Assembly (NCBI GenBank): GCA_944321895.1
Contig: CALUNA010000003.1
Coordinates: forward strand, 124,001-188,000
Reading direction: 5' to 3'
DNA: 64,000 nucleotides
Source: an uncultured Bacteroidales bacterium
GTDB taxonomy: Bacteria; Bacteroidota; Bacteroidia; Bacteroidales; Paludibacteraceae
Shown here: positions 1 through 9,076 of the stretch, one piece after another
How the letters are laid out: each line of letters starts with the position of its first letter
Position numbering within the stretch: position 1 is the first letter of the stretch
Translations under genes and position numbers: made by a program
The notes under the pieces: generated by a model
Told to the model about the DNA's origin: nothing
What the model saw: only the letters and a program-made list of their open reading frames with translations
Databases searched by the model: none

Positions 1-3000
1 ATGATTTTATTGCTTTTTGTGGTGAATTCGCTGTCTGTTGTCTTGATGGAAACCTTGTACAGGTACATGCCTGGTGCGAGTCCGGCTTGTCCCGGATTGC
101 ATGTGATGGTTTCCATTGAGCTGGAGCTGTTGCTTTGCTGATAGACAAGCCGTCCGCTCAGGTCGTAGAAATAGACGTTTGTTTCCAACAGGGTATTGGG
201 TCTGTCGTGTGTGATGACAATATTAAATGTGTTTCCCTGCATGACGGGGTTCGGATAAGCCTTGATGGAATAGATGGTTACGTCCAGTCCCTTGACGACT
301 TCGAAATCGAGAATGCTGGTTGTTGAATTGTTCAGCAGATCCCACGCCCGAAACGTAAGGGTGTGTTTTCCTTCGGTCAGTTCGGGCAACTGGTAGTTTA
401 TGCTTCCTTTTCGGAAATTGCCTTCATCAGCCTCGAAGGCATCGTTCAGCACGTAGTATTGGTTCGGGTCGTTGTCGAGCATCAGCATCAGGTCGTGTCC
501 TATGCCGGCTCCGGATGTGTTGATTCCGTTTTCATCTTCCAGGAAGGCGATGAAAAGTGGCGTTTCGTTGACCTTGTCTCCCGATGTGAACGATGTTGAG
601 TTCAGATAGCATGAAACGTCCGGTCCGTCAGTTTCCTCGATGAAATCGTCGCTTCCACCTCCGATGTAGAAGTCTTCGAAGTAGCCTTGTCCTTCTTCAC
701 CGGTATTGGTGTCCCAGGTGTAATAATTGATGCGTCCGGTGCCGTAGTTGTATTTGATGTCTTTGGGGACCATGAATGTTACGCTGAATTTCCCGTTTTC
801 CACATTTGTTTTTCCGGAAAAGATGGTGCTTTGGCGGTCTACGAATGTAAATCCGGAGGAAAATCCGTTGTTGTTCAGCGATGGGAAGGTGGATTCCTTG
901 TCATAAACCGCCAGTTGTACAACACCGTTAAAGTTTTCGGCCAGCTGGTTGTTCTTGTCGGCTATATATCCTGTTATGGTGACGGTAGAGAGCGCTCTCA
1001 TAGTGTCCGGTTCATTGACATGCCTTCCGTTGATGGTTTCCGTGACGATGTTGTATTGGGTCGGATAATTCAGTTTTACGGCAGGGTCGCCTATGTAGTT
1101 GTAGGCCCGTTTGTTGGTTTCTGAAGGGATGCTGTTTTTGGATATTCGCACGGCGTCTCCGATTCTCAAATGTTCACCGTTGGCGTCCGTTATGAAGAGG
1201 CTGTCGCAAAAACATTTTATCAGGTTCAGGTTTTGTGCCGCAAACACGGTTCTTGCCGCGGAGTAAACGCCGATGGCTGCGCCGTTCGGATTCAGCACGG
1301 CTTCTTCACCGGCCGACACGGTGGCCGCATCGAATTTGCTGAAGCTGCATGTCGCGAACGACCATAGCCCCATGTTTTCGTTGGACATGGCTCGTATTGC
1401 GTTTACGTCCAGCATTCCCTCGTTGGTTATTTCGTTGGCTCCTCCATGTCCGGTATAGTTCCAGAGGAGAACGCCGTTGGCGAGCAGGTTGTCCAGTTTG
1501 TTTTTTGCCAGCGGATAGCTTTCACCTGAAGCGGAAACTTCCTGCTGGTACGAGTCCAGCAGTATTTTGTTAATCTGGAATCCTTTGTTTCTTTTTCCGA
1601 CGCTGTTTGCAACCGAGTCGGCTTGCTGCATGTGCGTTATGCCATCGGCGGCCGTGTCTCCATCATCACCCAGGAAACAGAGCTGGTTTTTCCAGATGCC
1701 CTTGGAGGAGTTTTGCATGTATTTGATGGTTTTGTTAACGACGTTGTCGGCTTCAGTGGCTGAATTGACACAAAACCTTCCAATACCGATGTCCACTTTG
1801 TCGGATGCATCGGAGTTTCCTTCGCTGTCGTCCAGAAAGCCGAAATAATCGTCCATGACGTATGCGTTTGTTTCAGAAACGGAGTTGCTGGCCTGGTATG
1901 TCAGTAGCCAGTTTTGCGGTGATGATGAGAGTATTTTTCGGTTGTCGAACGAGCCGTCGCCGAACAGCAGCAGATATCGCGGTGCCCGCAGGTCCGTATT
2001 GTTGTTTGCGCGGTCGTAGAGCATTTTCATAATCCAGCGGTAGGCGGTGGCGTCGGGTGTTCCGGAAGAAAATTCGTTGTATACCTGTTCGGCCGTAACA
2101 ACGGCGACGTTCATGCCGTCTATCTCTCTGTGTGCTTGTGCCAGTCGTTCAGCCGCGCTTTGGAATGTCGGATGTGTGATAATCACGAAATCAATGTCCG
2201 AGAGGGCATGCAGGTTCTGGTTGCTGACTTTGCCGACAATTGTAGGCTTGGAAAACGCGTCGGGATTGTCGGGGTTGATTGCGACGTATTCCTGCACGTC
2301 TTCGCTGTAGTCGTAGAATTGCAGGGTATCGTTTTTCAATGTCGCATTTACCTGGCAGATGTTGTGCGGGTCGGTAATGTTCCATATTTGCAGGTTGCCA
2401 TCCGCACCGGCAAGGTTGTACATGCAGCTGCTGAGATTGTCCGCACCCTGCGGGTTTCTGAAAAACATGGTGTTTCCTTCCATTGTCAGGGCGCGTTCGG
2501 CATTGATTTCAATATAGTTCAGGTATCCTTTTCCGGTAGATGTCGATTGGTTGTAAGTGAGGTTCAGGTTCAGGTTGTCCGATGTCGGCGTATAGCTCAG
2601 TGTGGTTGAGCTGGCTACGGCCTTTGTGTATGAATCCGAAGGCAGTTTGCTGATGTTTGCCGTTCCTGTCTTTATGCCGTTGATGGAAACGGTGAAGCTG
2701 GATTCCATGCTCGATGCGGCGGCAGTGGCAAGTTTGAGCTTGTTATAGGAAGATGAAGTTACGATGTTCGGGAACGAGAAGCTGAAATCCCGTGACAAGG
2801 TTGTGCTGAATGTTTCTCCGTAGAATTCGCGTCCGCCCCCCGAGGTGCCTTTTTCGGCATCGACCAGGTTAATGATGTCGGTTTCATGCAGCTGGTAGTC
2901 GATAAATCTGTTTATCTCCAGAGCACCCGATTCATGCAGATCCTGAGTTTTCAGGCTTATCTTTTTTCCTGTTCCGGCATCGGAACTTACGAAATAGTAA

Positions 3001-3830
3001 CCGTAGTTGGAATAGACGTTGGTCTGGTGTGTAAACATGCGTGCAGATGCGTCGTAGCTCCATTTTACGGGTCCTTGTGCATAGAAGAGGATGTAGTCTC
3101 CGGCATTGAAGACGTTGTCCGCTCCCTTGTTCATGTATATGGCGGCTTCTGGCAGATCGTCCAGCTTGCTGGTTGTGAACGATTGCGGAAGCATTCCTCC
3201 TCCGTATCCGAAAATCCGTACGTTGGCGGGGTCGGCAATGCCCATGGATACGAGGTCTTCATACGTCAGCTTGTAAATTCCCGTTTGGGAAATCTGTATT
3301 TTGACAAACGTGCCGCTTTGCAGGATGGAGTTGTCCGCATAGCTGTGCCGTGTGCTCCGCAGTGATGTTTTGGTCCGTGTTGTCGGAATCTGCACCAGGC
3401 GGTAGCTCGACAGTTTTTTCACGGTGCCGTCGATTCGCACAAAGGGGTTTATGTGCACGGTGAGCCGGCTGTTGTTCCGTTCGGTGCTTATGAATGTGGA
3501 AAGCTGGATGGAATCCGGTATCTCCATGTTTTCCAACAACTGGCGTTCTTCCTCTTTCAGGGCGATGAATTCGGCGTTTTCGATGCGTACGTCCGGTATA
3601 TGGTCGGCCAGCGGCAGGCTGATTTCTATTTGCGGCAGGCGGTCTTCCGTCGGATAGGCGGCATCCCGGAACGCGATGACGGGTATTTCCGTCGAGTCGG
3701 CTTTCCATGTCTGCACGTCCTGCCATTCCACTCTGTGTTCGGAAATTTTCTTTTCGGCGGCTTGCAGCGACATGCCGCATGCCAGCAGCCCGATTGCAAC
3801 TATGCTTTTTTTGAGAATCATACGCATCAT
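1..3830 (-). CDS. porU: Type IX secretion system sortase PorU (gingipain-like C25 peptidase), 3' end cut by window edge
   Basis: The frame is open from the ATG at 3830 to base 1, about 1276 residues, missing only the last few. A signal peptide (KKSIVAIGLLACGMSLQA/AEKK) leads into a large beta-rich region. The C-terminal third carries the caspase/gingipain fold with the catalytic His in LLWNYTGHGG (about residue 795) and the catalytic Cys in SFATCSFSKF (about residue 828), the same 33-residue spacing as I recall for Porphyromonas PorU. It ends in a T9SS-type CTD (AYPNPV..., VYFYDLSGRLVY, GMYLYKV). PorU is the outer-membrane signal peptidase/sortase that removes CTDs from T9SS cargo and attaches the cargo to anionic LPS. 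It follows an FAH-family gene with a 38-base gap, an order I recall from Porphyromonas, where porV comes next. An in-frame ATG at 3821 is an alternative start. Confidence 0.93.
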   Translation of the reverse strand, partial: MMRMILKKSIVAIGLLACGMSLQAAEKKISEHRVEWQDVQTWKADSTEIPVIAFRDAAYPTEDRLPQIEISLPLADHIPDVRIENAEFIALKEEERQLLENMEIPDSIQLSTFISTERNNSRLTVHINPFVRIDGTVKKLSSYRLVQIPTTRTKTSLRSTRHSYADNSILQSGTFVKIQISQTGIYKLTYEDLVSMGIADPANVRIFGYGGGMLPQSFTTSKLDDLPEAAIYMNKGADNVFNAGDYILFYAQGPVKWSYDASARMFTHQTNVYSNYGYYFVSSDAGTGKKISLKTQDLHESGALEINRFIDYQLHETDIINLVDAEKGTSGGGREFYGETFSTTLSRDFSFSFPNIVTSSSYNKLKLATAAASSMESSFTVSINGIKTGTANISKLPSDSYTKAVASSTTLSYTPTSDNLNLNLTYNQSTSTGKGYLNYIEINAERALTMEGNTMFFRNPQGADNLSSCMYNLAGADGNLQIWNITDPHNICQVNATLKNDTLQFYDYSEDVQEYVAINPDNPDAFSKPTIVGKVSNQNLHALSDIDFVIITHPTFQSAAERLAQAHREIDGMNVAVVTAEQVYNEFSSGTPDATAYRWIMKMLYDRANNNTDLRAPRYLLLFGDGSFDNRKILSSSPQNWLLTYQASNSVSETNAYVMDDYFGFLDDSEGNSDASDKVDIGIGRFCVNSATEADNVVNKTIKYMQNSSKGIWKNQLCFLGDDGDTAADGITHMQQADSVANSVGKRNKGFQINKILLDSYQQEVSASGESYPLAKNKLDNLLANGVLLWNYTGHGGANEITNEGMLDVNAIRAMSNENMGLWSFATCSFSKFDAATVSAGEEAVLNPNGAAIGVYSAARTVFAAQNLNLIKCFCDSLFITDANGEHLRIGDAVRISKNSIPSETNKRAYNYIGDPAVKLNYPTQYNIVTETINGRHVNEPDTMRALSTVTITGYIADKNNQLAENFNGVVQLAVYDKESTFPSLNNNGFSSGFTFVDRQSTIFSGKTNVENGKFSVTFMVPKDIKYNYGTGRINYYTWDTNTGEEGQGYFEDFYIGGGSDDFIEETDGPDVSCYLNSTSFTSGDKVNETPLFIAFLEDENGINTSGAGIGHDLMLMLDNDPNQYYVLNDAFEADEGNFRKGSINYQLPELTEGKHTLTFRAWDLLNNSTTSILDFEVVKGLDVTIYSIKAYPNPVMQGNTFNIVITHDRPNTLLETNVYFYDLSGRLVYQQSNSSSSMETITCNPGQAGLAPGMYLYKVSIKTTDSEFTTKSNKI

Positions 3831-3868
3831 GTCTAAATATTTTAAACGCCTTTTGTGTGTGTTTATTG

Positions 3869-4480
3869 TTATTTCACGTTGAAGTGGAACATGAGTCTGT
3901 TTTCCAGATATCCTTCCAGCCTGTCGTTCCGTTTTACGGGGCCGACGCCGGCCGGGGTTCCCGTATAGATCAGGTCGCCTGTTTTCAGTGTGAAAAACCG
4001 ACTGACGTAGGCAATGATTTCATTGACGCTGAAAATCATGTCTTGCGTGTTTCCTGTCTGCACCGTGTTGCCGTTTATGTCCAGATGGAAACCGATATGC
4101 TGTATGTCGCCGAAATCGGTCAGGGGCACAAAATCGCTGATGACAGCCGAGCCGTCGAATGCCTTGCTTGTTTCCCAGGGTTGTCCCAGCTGGCGTGCGC
4201 GGGTTTGCAGGTCGCGTGCCGTGAAGTCGATGCCCAGGGCGATTTCGCTGTAATAGCGTGAAGCGAATTTTTCCGCAATATTTTTCCCCAGCTTGCAAAT
4301 CCGGACAACCACTTCGGTCTCGTAGTGTATTTCTTCCGAGAAGTGAGGCAGGAAAAACGGTTTGTTGTTTTTCAGCAATGCCGAGTCCGGTTTCATGAAA
4401 ATGACCGGCTCTGTCGGTTTGTCCGCCTTGAATTCGCTCAAATGGCGTTCATAGTTCAATCCTACCGCGATAATTTTCAT
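3869..4480 (-). CDS. Fumarylacetoacetate hydrolase (FAH) family protein
   Basis: This 203-residue protein is a compact single-domain member of the FAH superfamily. The start MKIIAVGLNY is typical. The segment HYETEVVVRI supplies acidic metal ligands, with further family signatures at GIDFTARDLQ and DLIYTGTPAGVGPV. Family members are Mg/Mn-dependent hydrolases, decarboxylases or isomerases of 2-oxo or acylpyruvate-like compounds, and the bacterial house-keeping forms are often oxaloacetate decarboxylase or acylpyruvate hydrolase-like. The exact substrate cannot be read from sequence. Its start overlaps the rex stop by four bases (ATGA), so the two are probably translationally coupled, and porU follows after 38 bases. 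The three probably form one operon. Confidence 0.88.
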   Translation of the reverse strand: MKIIAVGLNYERHLSEFKADKPTEPVIFMKPDSALLKNNKPFFLPHFSEEIHYETEVVVRICKLGKNIAEKFASRYYSEIALGIDFTARDLQTRARQLGQPWETSKAFDGSAVISDFVPLTDFGDIQHIGFHLDINGNTVQTGNTQDMIFSVNEIIAYVSRFFTLKTGDLIYTGTPAGVGPVKRNDRLEGYLENRLMFHFNVK

Positions 4481-5118
4481 TTCAGTTCGTTCAACCGGTT
4501 AAACATGACAGCCAGATGGGCATAAATGGATGTGTTCTGCACCACGATGTTTTCCGGCACGCGGATGCGGAAGGGTGTAAAGTTCCAGATGGCCTTGATG
4601 CCTCCCGCAATCATTATGTTGGATACGTCCTGCGCCTTGTCTACCGGAACGGTCAGTATGCCGATGTTCACACGCATTTTTTGCTGCAGGTCCTCGAAGC
4701 GGCTGATGTGGTGTATGGGTATGCGGTTTATGCTTGTTCCGGCCAGTTCGTATTTGGCATCGAAGCCGGCCACGATGTTCAGACCGAACTGTTCCAGTCC
4801 GCGGTCGTGCAGCAGTGCGCCTCCCAGGTTTCCCACTCCGAACAGAAAAGCCCTGTGCGTTCCCGTAAATCCGAGAAAGTCGTCCAATACGCCTATCAGG
4901 TCGTTGATGTGGTATCCTACGCGTGTCCGCCCGGAAATGTTCACGTAGGACAAGTCTTTGGCAACCATGGATGCATCGACGGCAATGTTATGCGCGATTT
5001 GTGTGGAAGACAGGTATTTTTCACCCTGTTGCTGCGCAAGTTTCGCGTATGCCAGATACCACGGAAGTCTTCTCAGCGTAGGTTCCGGCACTTTGTGGTG
5101 TATGGATTCCCGAAGCAT
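4477..5118 (-). CDS. rex: Redox-sensing transcriptional repressor Rex
   Basis: This 213-residue protein has the Rex layout. The N-terminal winged helix opens with VPEPTLRRLPWYLAYAKLA and includes SSTQIAHNIAVDASMVAKDL and RVGYHINDL. A Rossmann domain follows with the glycine-rich dinucleotide motif FGVGNLGGALL, then a C-terminal swap helix. Rex senses the NADH/NAD+ ratio: NAD+-bound Rex represses fermentative and respiratory genes and NADH releases it. It heads the rex-FAH-porU run, and a TAACTTTG -7 box lies at 5148-5155. No convincing Rex operator (TTGTGAA-type palindrome) is visible at its own promoter. Confidence 0.95.
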   Translation of the reverse strand: MLRESIHHKVPEPTLRRLPWYLAYAKLAQQQGEKYLSSTQIAHNIAVDASMVAKDLSYVNISGRTRVGYHINDLIGVLDDFLGFTGTHRAFLFGVGNLGGALLHDRGLEQFGLNIVAGFDAKYELAGTSINRIPIHHISRFEDLQQKMRVNIGILTVPVDKAQDVSNIMIAGGIKAIWNFTPFRIRVPENIVVQNTSIYAHLAVMFNRLNELK

Positions 5119-5147
5119 AAGTTTCCAAGATTGTCAAAAACGGGCTG

Positions 5148-5155
5148 CAAAGTTA
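5148..5155 (-). promoter_or_regulatory. Bacteroidetes -7 promoter box for rex
   Basis: Read on the minus strand this is TAACTTTG, matching the TAnnTTTG consensus, 29 bases before the rex ATG. No clear TTTG lies at the -33 position, so this is a half-match. Confidence 0.6.
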
Positions 5156-5301
5156 CGAAAAATAATGAAAACGGAGTGTTTTTTGTGTTCCGGTCATGGT
5201 TGTGTAAGGTTAATTAAGAATTATTGTCGAATTATTTTGGCTCAGGAAGCGGCCAAAAAGCGGCATGCCGATACTTTTTGGGACGAAACTTCGTTATTGG
5301 A

Positions 5302-5333
5302 TTTGTACGTGGCATTAAAAAAGCGTACTTTTG
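5302..5333 (+). promoter_or_regulatory. Bacteroidetes promoter for the TonB-dependent receptor operon
   Basis: TTTG (5302-5305), a 20-base spacer and TACTTTTG (5326-5333) match the consensus exactly. Transcription would begin around 5340, which rules out the upstream in-frame ATG at 5224 and forces a start downstream of it. Confidence 0.85.
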
Positions 5334-5355
5334 CAAACCTTTTTCTTCAAACGAT

Positions 5356-7830
5356 TTGAGACCGATACGCATCATACCAAACCGCGGATATTCCTGCTCC
5401 GGCAGGTGGCTGTTTTTGTTTCTTGCCTTGTTGTCAGGGACGGTGTTTCCCGATATGGTTTTCGGGCAGCAGAAGGTCCGTTTCTACGGTTATGTCATAG
5501 ACACGGACAACCGCGGCATAGAACTGGCCAACGTGTATGTGAAAGGTACGACCATTGGTACAACCACCAACCGCAACGGTTATTACGACTTGCAGGTGGA
5601 GTGCAGCGATTCGATAACGCTGGTTTATTCCATGCTGGGCTACAAGGTCATGGAACACACCCTGTTGCCGAACCAGCGTGTGATGCAGATTTCCGTGGAG
5701 TTGCAGAGCGATGCGACCGCCCTGGCCGATGTGGAAATAGTGGCACACCAGAAACAGACCGGAACCATGGAACATATCAAGGCGGAAAAGTCCCGTTTGA
5801 TACCCGATGCAACCGGCGGCAGCATAGAGTCCCTGCTTATCACGTTTACGGGTGTGAGCCAGACCAACGAGCTGAGTTCCCAATACTCCGTGCGTGGCGG
5901 AAATTTTGATGAAAACTGCGTTTACGTGAATGGCATTGAGGTATACCGCCCGTTGCTGATACGTGCCGGGCAGCAGGAAGGCCTGAGTTTCGTCAACCCG
6001 AACATGGCCGAGAACGTGTCTTTTTCGGCCGGCGGTTTCGATGCCAAATACGGTGACAAAATGTCTTCCGTGCTTGATATTACCTACAAAAAACCCAAGG
6101 CCTTTGAATCCAGCCTGTCGTTGAGCCTGCTCGGTGCAAGCGCCTATGTCGGGATGGGGAACGACAAGTTTACGCAGATGCACGGCATACGTTACAAGAC
6201 GCAGCAATACCTGCTCGGCACGCTTGATACGAAAGGAACCTACAAGCCCAACTATCTGGATTACCAGACGTACATGACCTATCAGCTCCATCCGAAATGG
6301 GAGCTGACTTTTCTGGGCAATATTTCGCAGAATTCCTATATTTTTCAGCCGGATTCATCGGCGGTTTCTTCCGGAACATTCAGCAGCCCGCGCAAGCTGA
6401 CCACTTATTACGATGGGCAGGAAAAAGACCTGTTCCGCACGTTTTTCGGTGCGCTGACGCTGAACTACAAACCCATTGCCGGCATGAAGCTGGGGCTGGT
6501 GGCTTCCGGTTTTTATACCGATGAGACCGAGACCTATGACATCCGGAGCGAATATTGGCTGTCGGAGGTGGACATAAGCAGCGGCACGGCACAGGAAGGC
6601 ACGTTGCTCGGCACCGGCATCTATCACGAGCATGCCCGGAACCGGCTGAATGCGGGTGTGTTCAGCCTGGCGCATACGGGTGAATACAAATACCGCGATA
6701 ATCTGTTCCAGTGGGGCGCGTCCGTGCAGCGCGAAATCATTAACGACCACATCAGCGAGTGGGAGATGCGCGATTCGGCCGACTATTCCATTCCCGTCGG
6801 CAATCCGCAAGCCGTGGACCTGTACTACAGCATGAAAAGCGAAAACACGATGGATTCCTACCGTGCGCAAGGTTATGTGCAGGACACCTACAAGTGGCGC
6901 ACGGATGCCGGGGCGTTTTCCGTTACGGGCGGCGTCCGTTTCAACTACTGGACATTCAACAACGAGTTCCTGGCCAGCCCGCGTGTGTCGTTTTCCTACC
7001 TGCCTGGCTGGCGGCGCGACTTCGGCTTCCGGCTGGCTACCGGCGTTTATTACCAGTCGCCGTTCTACAAGGAGCTGCGCGATACGGTGGTCAATTCCTA
7101 CGGTATTACGGAAGTACATTTGAACAAGGACATACGTGCCCAGCGTTCTTATCATCTGATTCTGGGCGGCGACTATTATTTCCGTGCGTGGGGTAGGCCG
7201 TTCAAGTTCACCACCGAGGCTTATTACAAATATGCCGACCGCGTCATATCCTATACCATCGACAACGTGCGTGTGCGCTATTCCGGTCGGAACGATGCCA
7301 AATCCTACACCACGGGCATAGACTTCAAGCTGTACGGCGAATTGGTTCCCGGCGCGGACTCGTGGCTGAGCATGTCGTTCATGCGCTCGCGCGAGGATGT
7401 GGACTACGACAACAGAGGCTGGATTCTGAGCCCGACCGACCAGCGTTACAACATTTCGCTGTTCTTTCAGGACTACCTGCCCAACAATCCGAAGTACAAA
7501 CTGCATTTGAAGGTCATTTTCGCCGACGGCTTGCCTTACGGGCAACCGCGCAGCATCACTTATCGGAACTACAAGCACATGCCGGCCTACTGGCGTGTGG
7601 ACATAGGCGCGTCGCGGGTGCTGATGAGCGAGACTGATGCCATCATGCGCAAGGCATGGGCCAAGCACATCAAGAACATCTGGATTCATGCCGACATATT
7701 CAACCTGCTGAATGTGGACAACGTCAATTCCTATTATTGGGTAACGACCATAGACGGGCAGCAGTTTGCCAGTCCCAATTATCTGACGAAATTTATGTTT
7801 AACGTACGTTTAACCGTTGATTTGAAATAA
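5356..7830 (+). CDS. TonB-dependent receptor with CarboxypepD_reg-like N-terminal domain
   Basis: This outer-membrane receptor has about 824 residues. The first in-frame initiation codon after the promoter is TTG at 5356 (then RPIRIIPNRG), and no ATG occurs until after the signal peptide. The hydrophobic segment WLFLFLALLSG leads to a cleavage site at FG/QQKVR with Gln at +1. Next come a CarboxypepD_reg-like fold (GYVIDTDNRGIELANVYVKG, NRNGYYDLQV), a plug domain (SQYSVRGGNFDENCVYVNG) and a long 22-strand-type barrel ending FMFNVRLTVDLK. Such receptors take up substrates using TonB energy. It is shorter than SusC proteins and has no SusD partner, so glycan import is not implied and the ligand is unknown. 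The aminotransferase gene follows after four bases, suggesting co-transcription. Confidence 0.9.
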   Translation: MRPIRIIPNRGYSCSGRWLFLFLALLSGTVFPDMVFGQQKVRFYGYVIDTDNRGIELANVYVKGTTIGTTTNRNGYYDLQVECSDSITLVYSMLGYKVMEHTLLPNQRVMQISVELQSDATALADVEIVAHQKQTGTMEHIKAEKSRLIPDATGGSIESLLITFTGVSQTNELSSQYSVRGGNFDENCVYVNGIEVYRPLLIRAGQQEGLSFVNPNMAENVSFSAGGFDAKYGDKMSSVLDITYKKPKAFESSLSLSLLGASAYVGMGNDKFTQMHGIRYKTQQYLLGTLDTKGTYKPNYLDYQTYMTYQLHPKWELTFLGNISQNSYIFQPDSSAVSSGTFSSPRKLTTYYDGQEKDLFRTFFGALTLNYKPIAGMKLGLVASGFYTDETETYDIRSEYWLSEVDISSGTAQEGTLLGTGIYHEHARNRLNAGVFSLAHTGEYKYRDNLFQWGASVQREIINDHISEWEMRDSADYSIPVGNPQAVDLYYSMKSENTMDSYRAQGYVQDTYKWRTDAGAFSVTGGVRFNYWTFNNEFLASPRVSFSYLPGWRRDFGFRLATGVYYQSPFYKELRDTVVNSYGITEVHLNKDIRAQRSYHLILGGDYYFRAWGRPFKFTTEAYYKYADRVISYTIDNVRVRYSGRNDAKSYTTGIDFKLYGELVPGADSWLSMSFMRSREDVDYDNRGWILSPTDQRYNISLFFQDYLPNNPKYKLHLKVIFADGLPYGQPRSITYRNYKHMPAYWRVDIGASRVLMSETDAIMRKAWAKHIKNIWIHADIFNLLNVDNVNSYYWVTTIDGQQFASPNYLTKFMFNVRLTVDLK

Positions 7831-7834
7831 AATT

Positions 7835-9037
7835 ATGCCACAAGTTTCCATGCGCGGGCAACAGATGCCCGAATCGCCTATCCGCAAGCTGGTTCCGTTG
7901 GCCGACAAGGCCAAGGCCCGCGGCGTGAAAGTCTATCATCTGAACATCGGGCAGCCCGATTTGAAGACGCCGGAAGTCGGTTTGCAGGCCTTGCGCAATG
8001 TTGACCGCGAAGTGCTGGAATACAGTCCGAGCAACGGATTCAAGTCCTTGCGCCAGAAAATGGCGCTTTACTACCAGCGTTTCAATATTGAAGTGGGTGC
8101 CGAGGAAATCATCGTTACATCGGGCGGCTCCGAGGCGGTGCAGTTTGCGTTCATGTCCTGCCTTGATCCGGGCGATGAAATCATTGTGCCGGAACCCGCA
8201 TACGCCAACTACACGGCCTTTGCCATTGCCGCAGGCGCAGTTGTCAAACCGGTTGTTTCGTGCATTGAGGATGGTTTTGCCCTGCCGCCCGTGGAGAGTT
8301 TCGAGGCTCTGATTTCGCCTCGCACCAAGGGCATTCTGATTTGCAACCCGAACAACCCGACCGGCTACCTGTACACCCGCAAGGAAATGAACCAGATACG
8401 CGACCTGGTCAAGAAATACGATCTCTACCTGTTTTCCGATGAGGTTTACCGCGAGTTCTGCTACACGGGCGCGCCCTATATCTCGGCTTTTCACCTGGAC
8501 GGCATCGAGGAGAATGTCATTCTGGTTGATTCCGTGTCGAAGCGTTACAGCGAGTGCGGCATCCGCATTGGTGCGCTGGTGACCAAGAACAAGAAGGTGC
8601 GGGAAGCAGTCATGAAGTTTTGCCAGGCCCGTCTGAGTCCGCCCCTGATTGGGCAGATTGTGGCAGAGGCCAGTATGGACACGCCCAGGGAATACATGCT
8701 CGAAATGTACAACGAGTATGTGGAGCGGCGCAAGTTCCTGATTGACGGCCTGAACCGTATTCCGGGCGTTTATTCGCCCATACCGATGGGTGCGTTCTAC
8801 ACTGTGGCGCGTCTGCCTATTGATGATGCCGACAGGTTCTGCGCGTGGTTGTTGTCCGATTTCGAGTACGAGGGTAAAACTGTCATGCTGGCACCCGCAA
8901 GCGGTTTTTACACGCAGCGCGAACTGGGGCGTAACGAGGTCCGCATAGCCTATGTGTTGAGCAAGGAAGACCTGAAAGATGCGCTCATTGTGCTCGGCAA
9001 GGCACTGGAAGCCTACCAGAAAGTCATGGAGAAGTAG
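7835..9037 (+). CDS. Class I/II PLP-dependent aminotransferase (aspartate aminotransferase-like)
   Basis: This 400-residue cytosolic enzyme has the fold-type I aminotransferase signatures: the substrate-arm region NIGQPDLKTP, the cofactor region TSGGSEAVQFA, NPNNPTGYLYT, FSDEVYREF, and the Schiff-base lysine in DSVSKRYSECGIRIG (Lys236). C-terminal RIAYVLSKEDL supplies the carboxylate-binding Arg. Enzymes with this signature transfer an amino group between aspartate or other amino acids and 2-oxoglutarate. The sequence alone does not separate AspAT from broader aromatic or alanine specificity. The start is an ATG four bases after the receptor stop. Confidence 0.92.
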   Translation: MPQVSMRGQQMPESPIRKLVPLADKAKARGVKVYHLNIGQPDLKTPEVGLQALRNVDREVLEYSPSNGFKSLRQKMALYYQRFNIEVGAEEIIVTSGGSEAVQFAFMSCLDPGDEIIVPEPAYANYTAFAIAAGAVVKPVVSCIEDGFALPPVESFEALISPRTKGILICNPNNPTGYLYTRKEMNQIRDLVKKYDLYLFSDEVYREFCYTGAPYISAFHLDGIEENVILVDSVSKRYSECGIRIGALVTKNKKVREAVMKFCQARLSPPLIGQIVAEASMDTPREYMLEMYNEYVERRKFLIDGLNRIPGVYSPIPMGAFYTVARLPIDDADRFCAWLLSDFEYEGKTVMLAPASGFYTQRELGRNEVRIAYVLSKEDLKDALIVLGKALEAYQKVMEK

Positions 9038-9076
9038 AACCGCAGGTTGCCGTGGCAATCTGAAAAAAACAAGCAT

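Noticed and set aside
135..3882. Numerous plus-strand open frames across the porU region
   Set aside because: They are antisense to porU, which has a continuous frame, signal peptide, catalytic His/Cys motifs and CTD.
5200..5225. Rex-type operator near the rex promoter
   Set aside because: TTGTGTAAGGTTAATTAA shows only one convincing half-site and lies upstream of the expected operator position.
6355..7689. A 444-codon minus-strand open frame
   Set aside because: Antisense to the TonB-receptor barrel, with no promoter or recognisable protein features.
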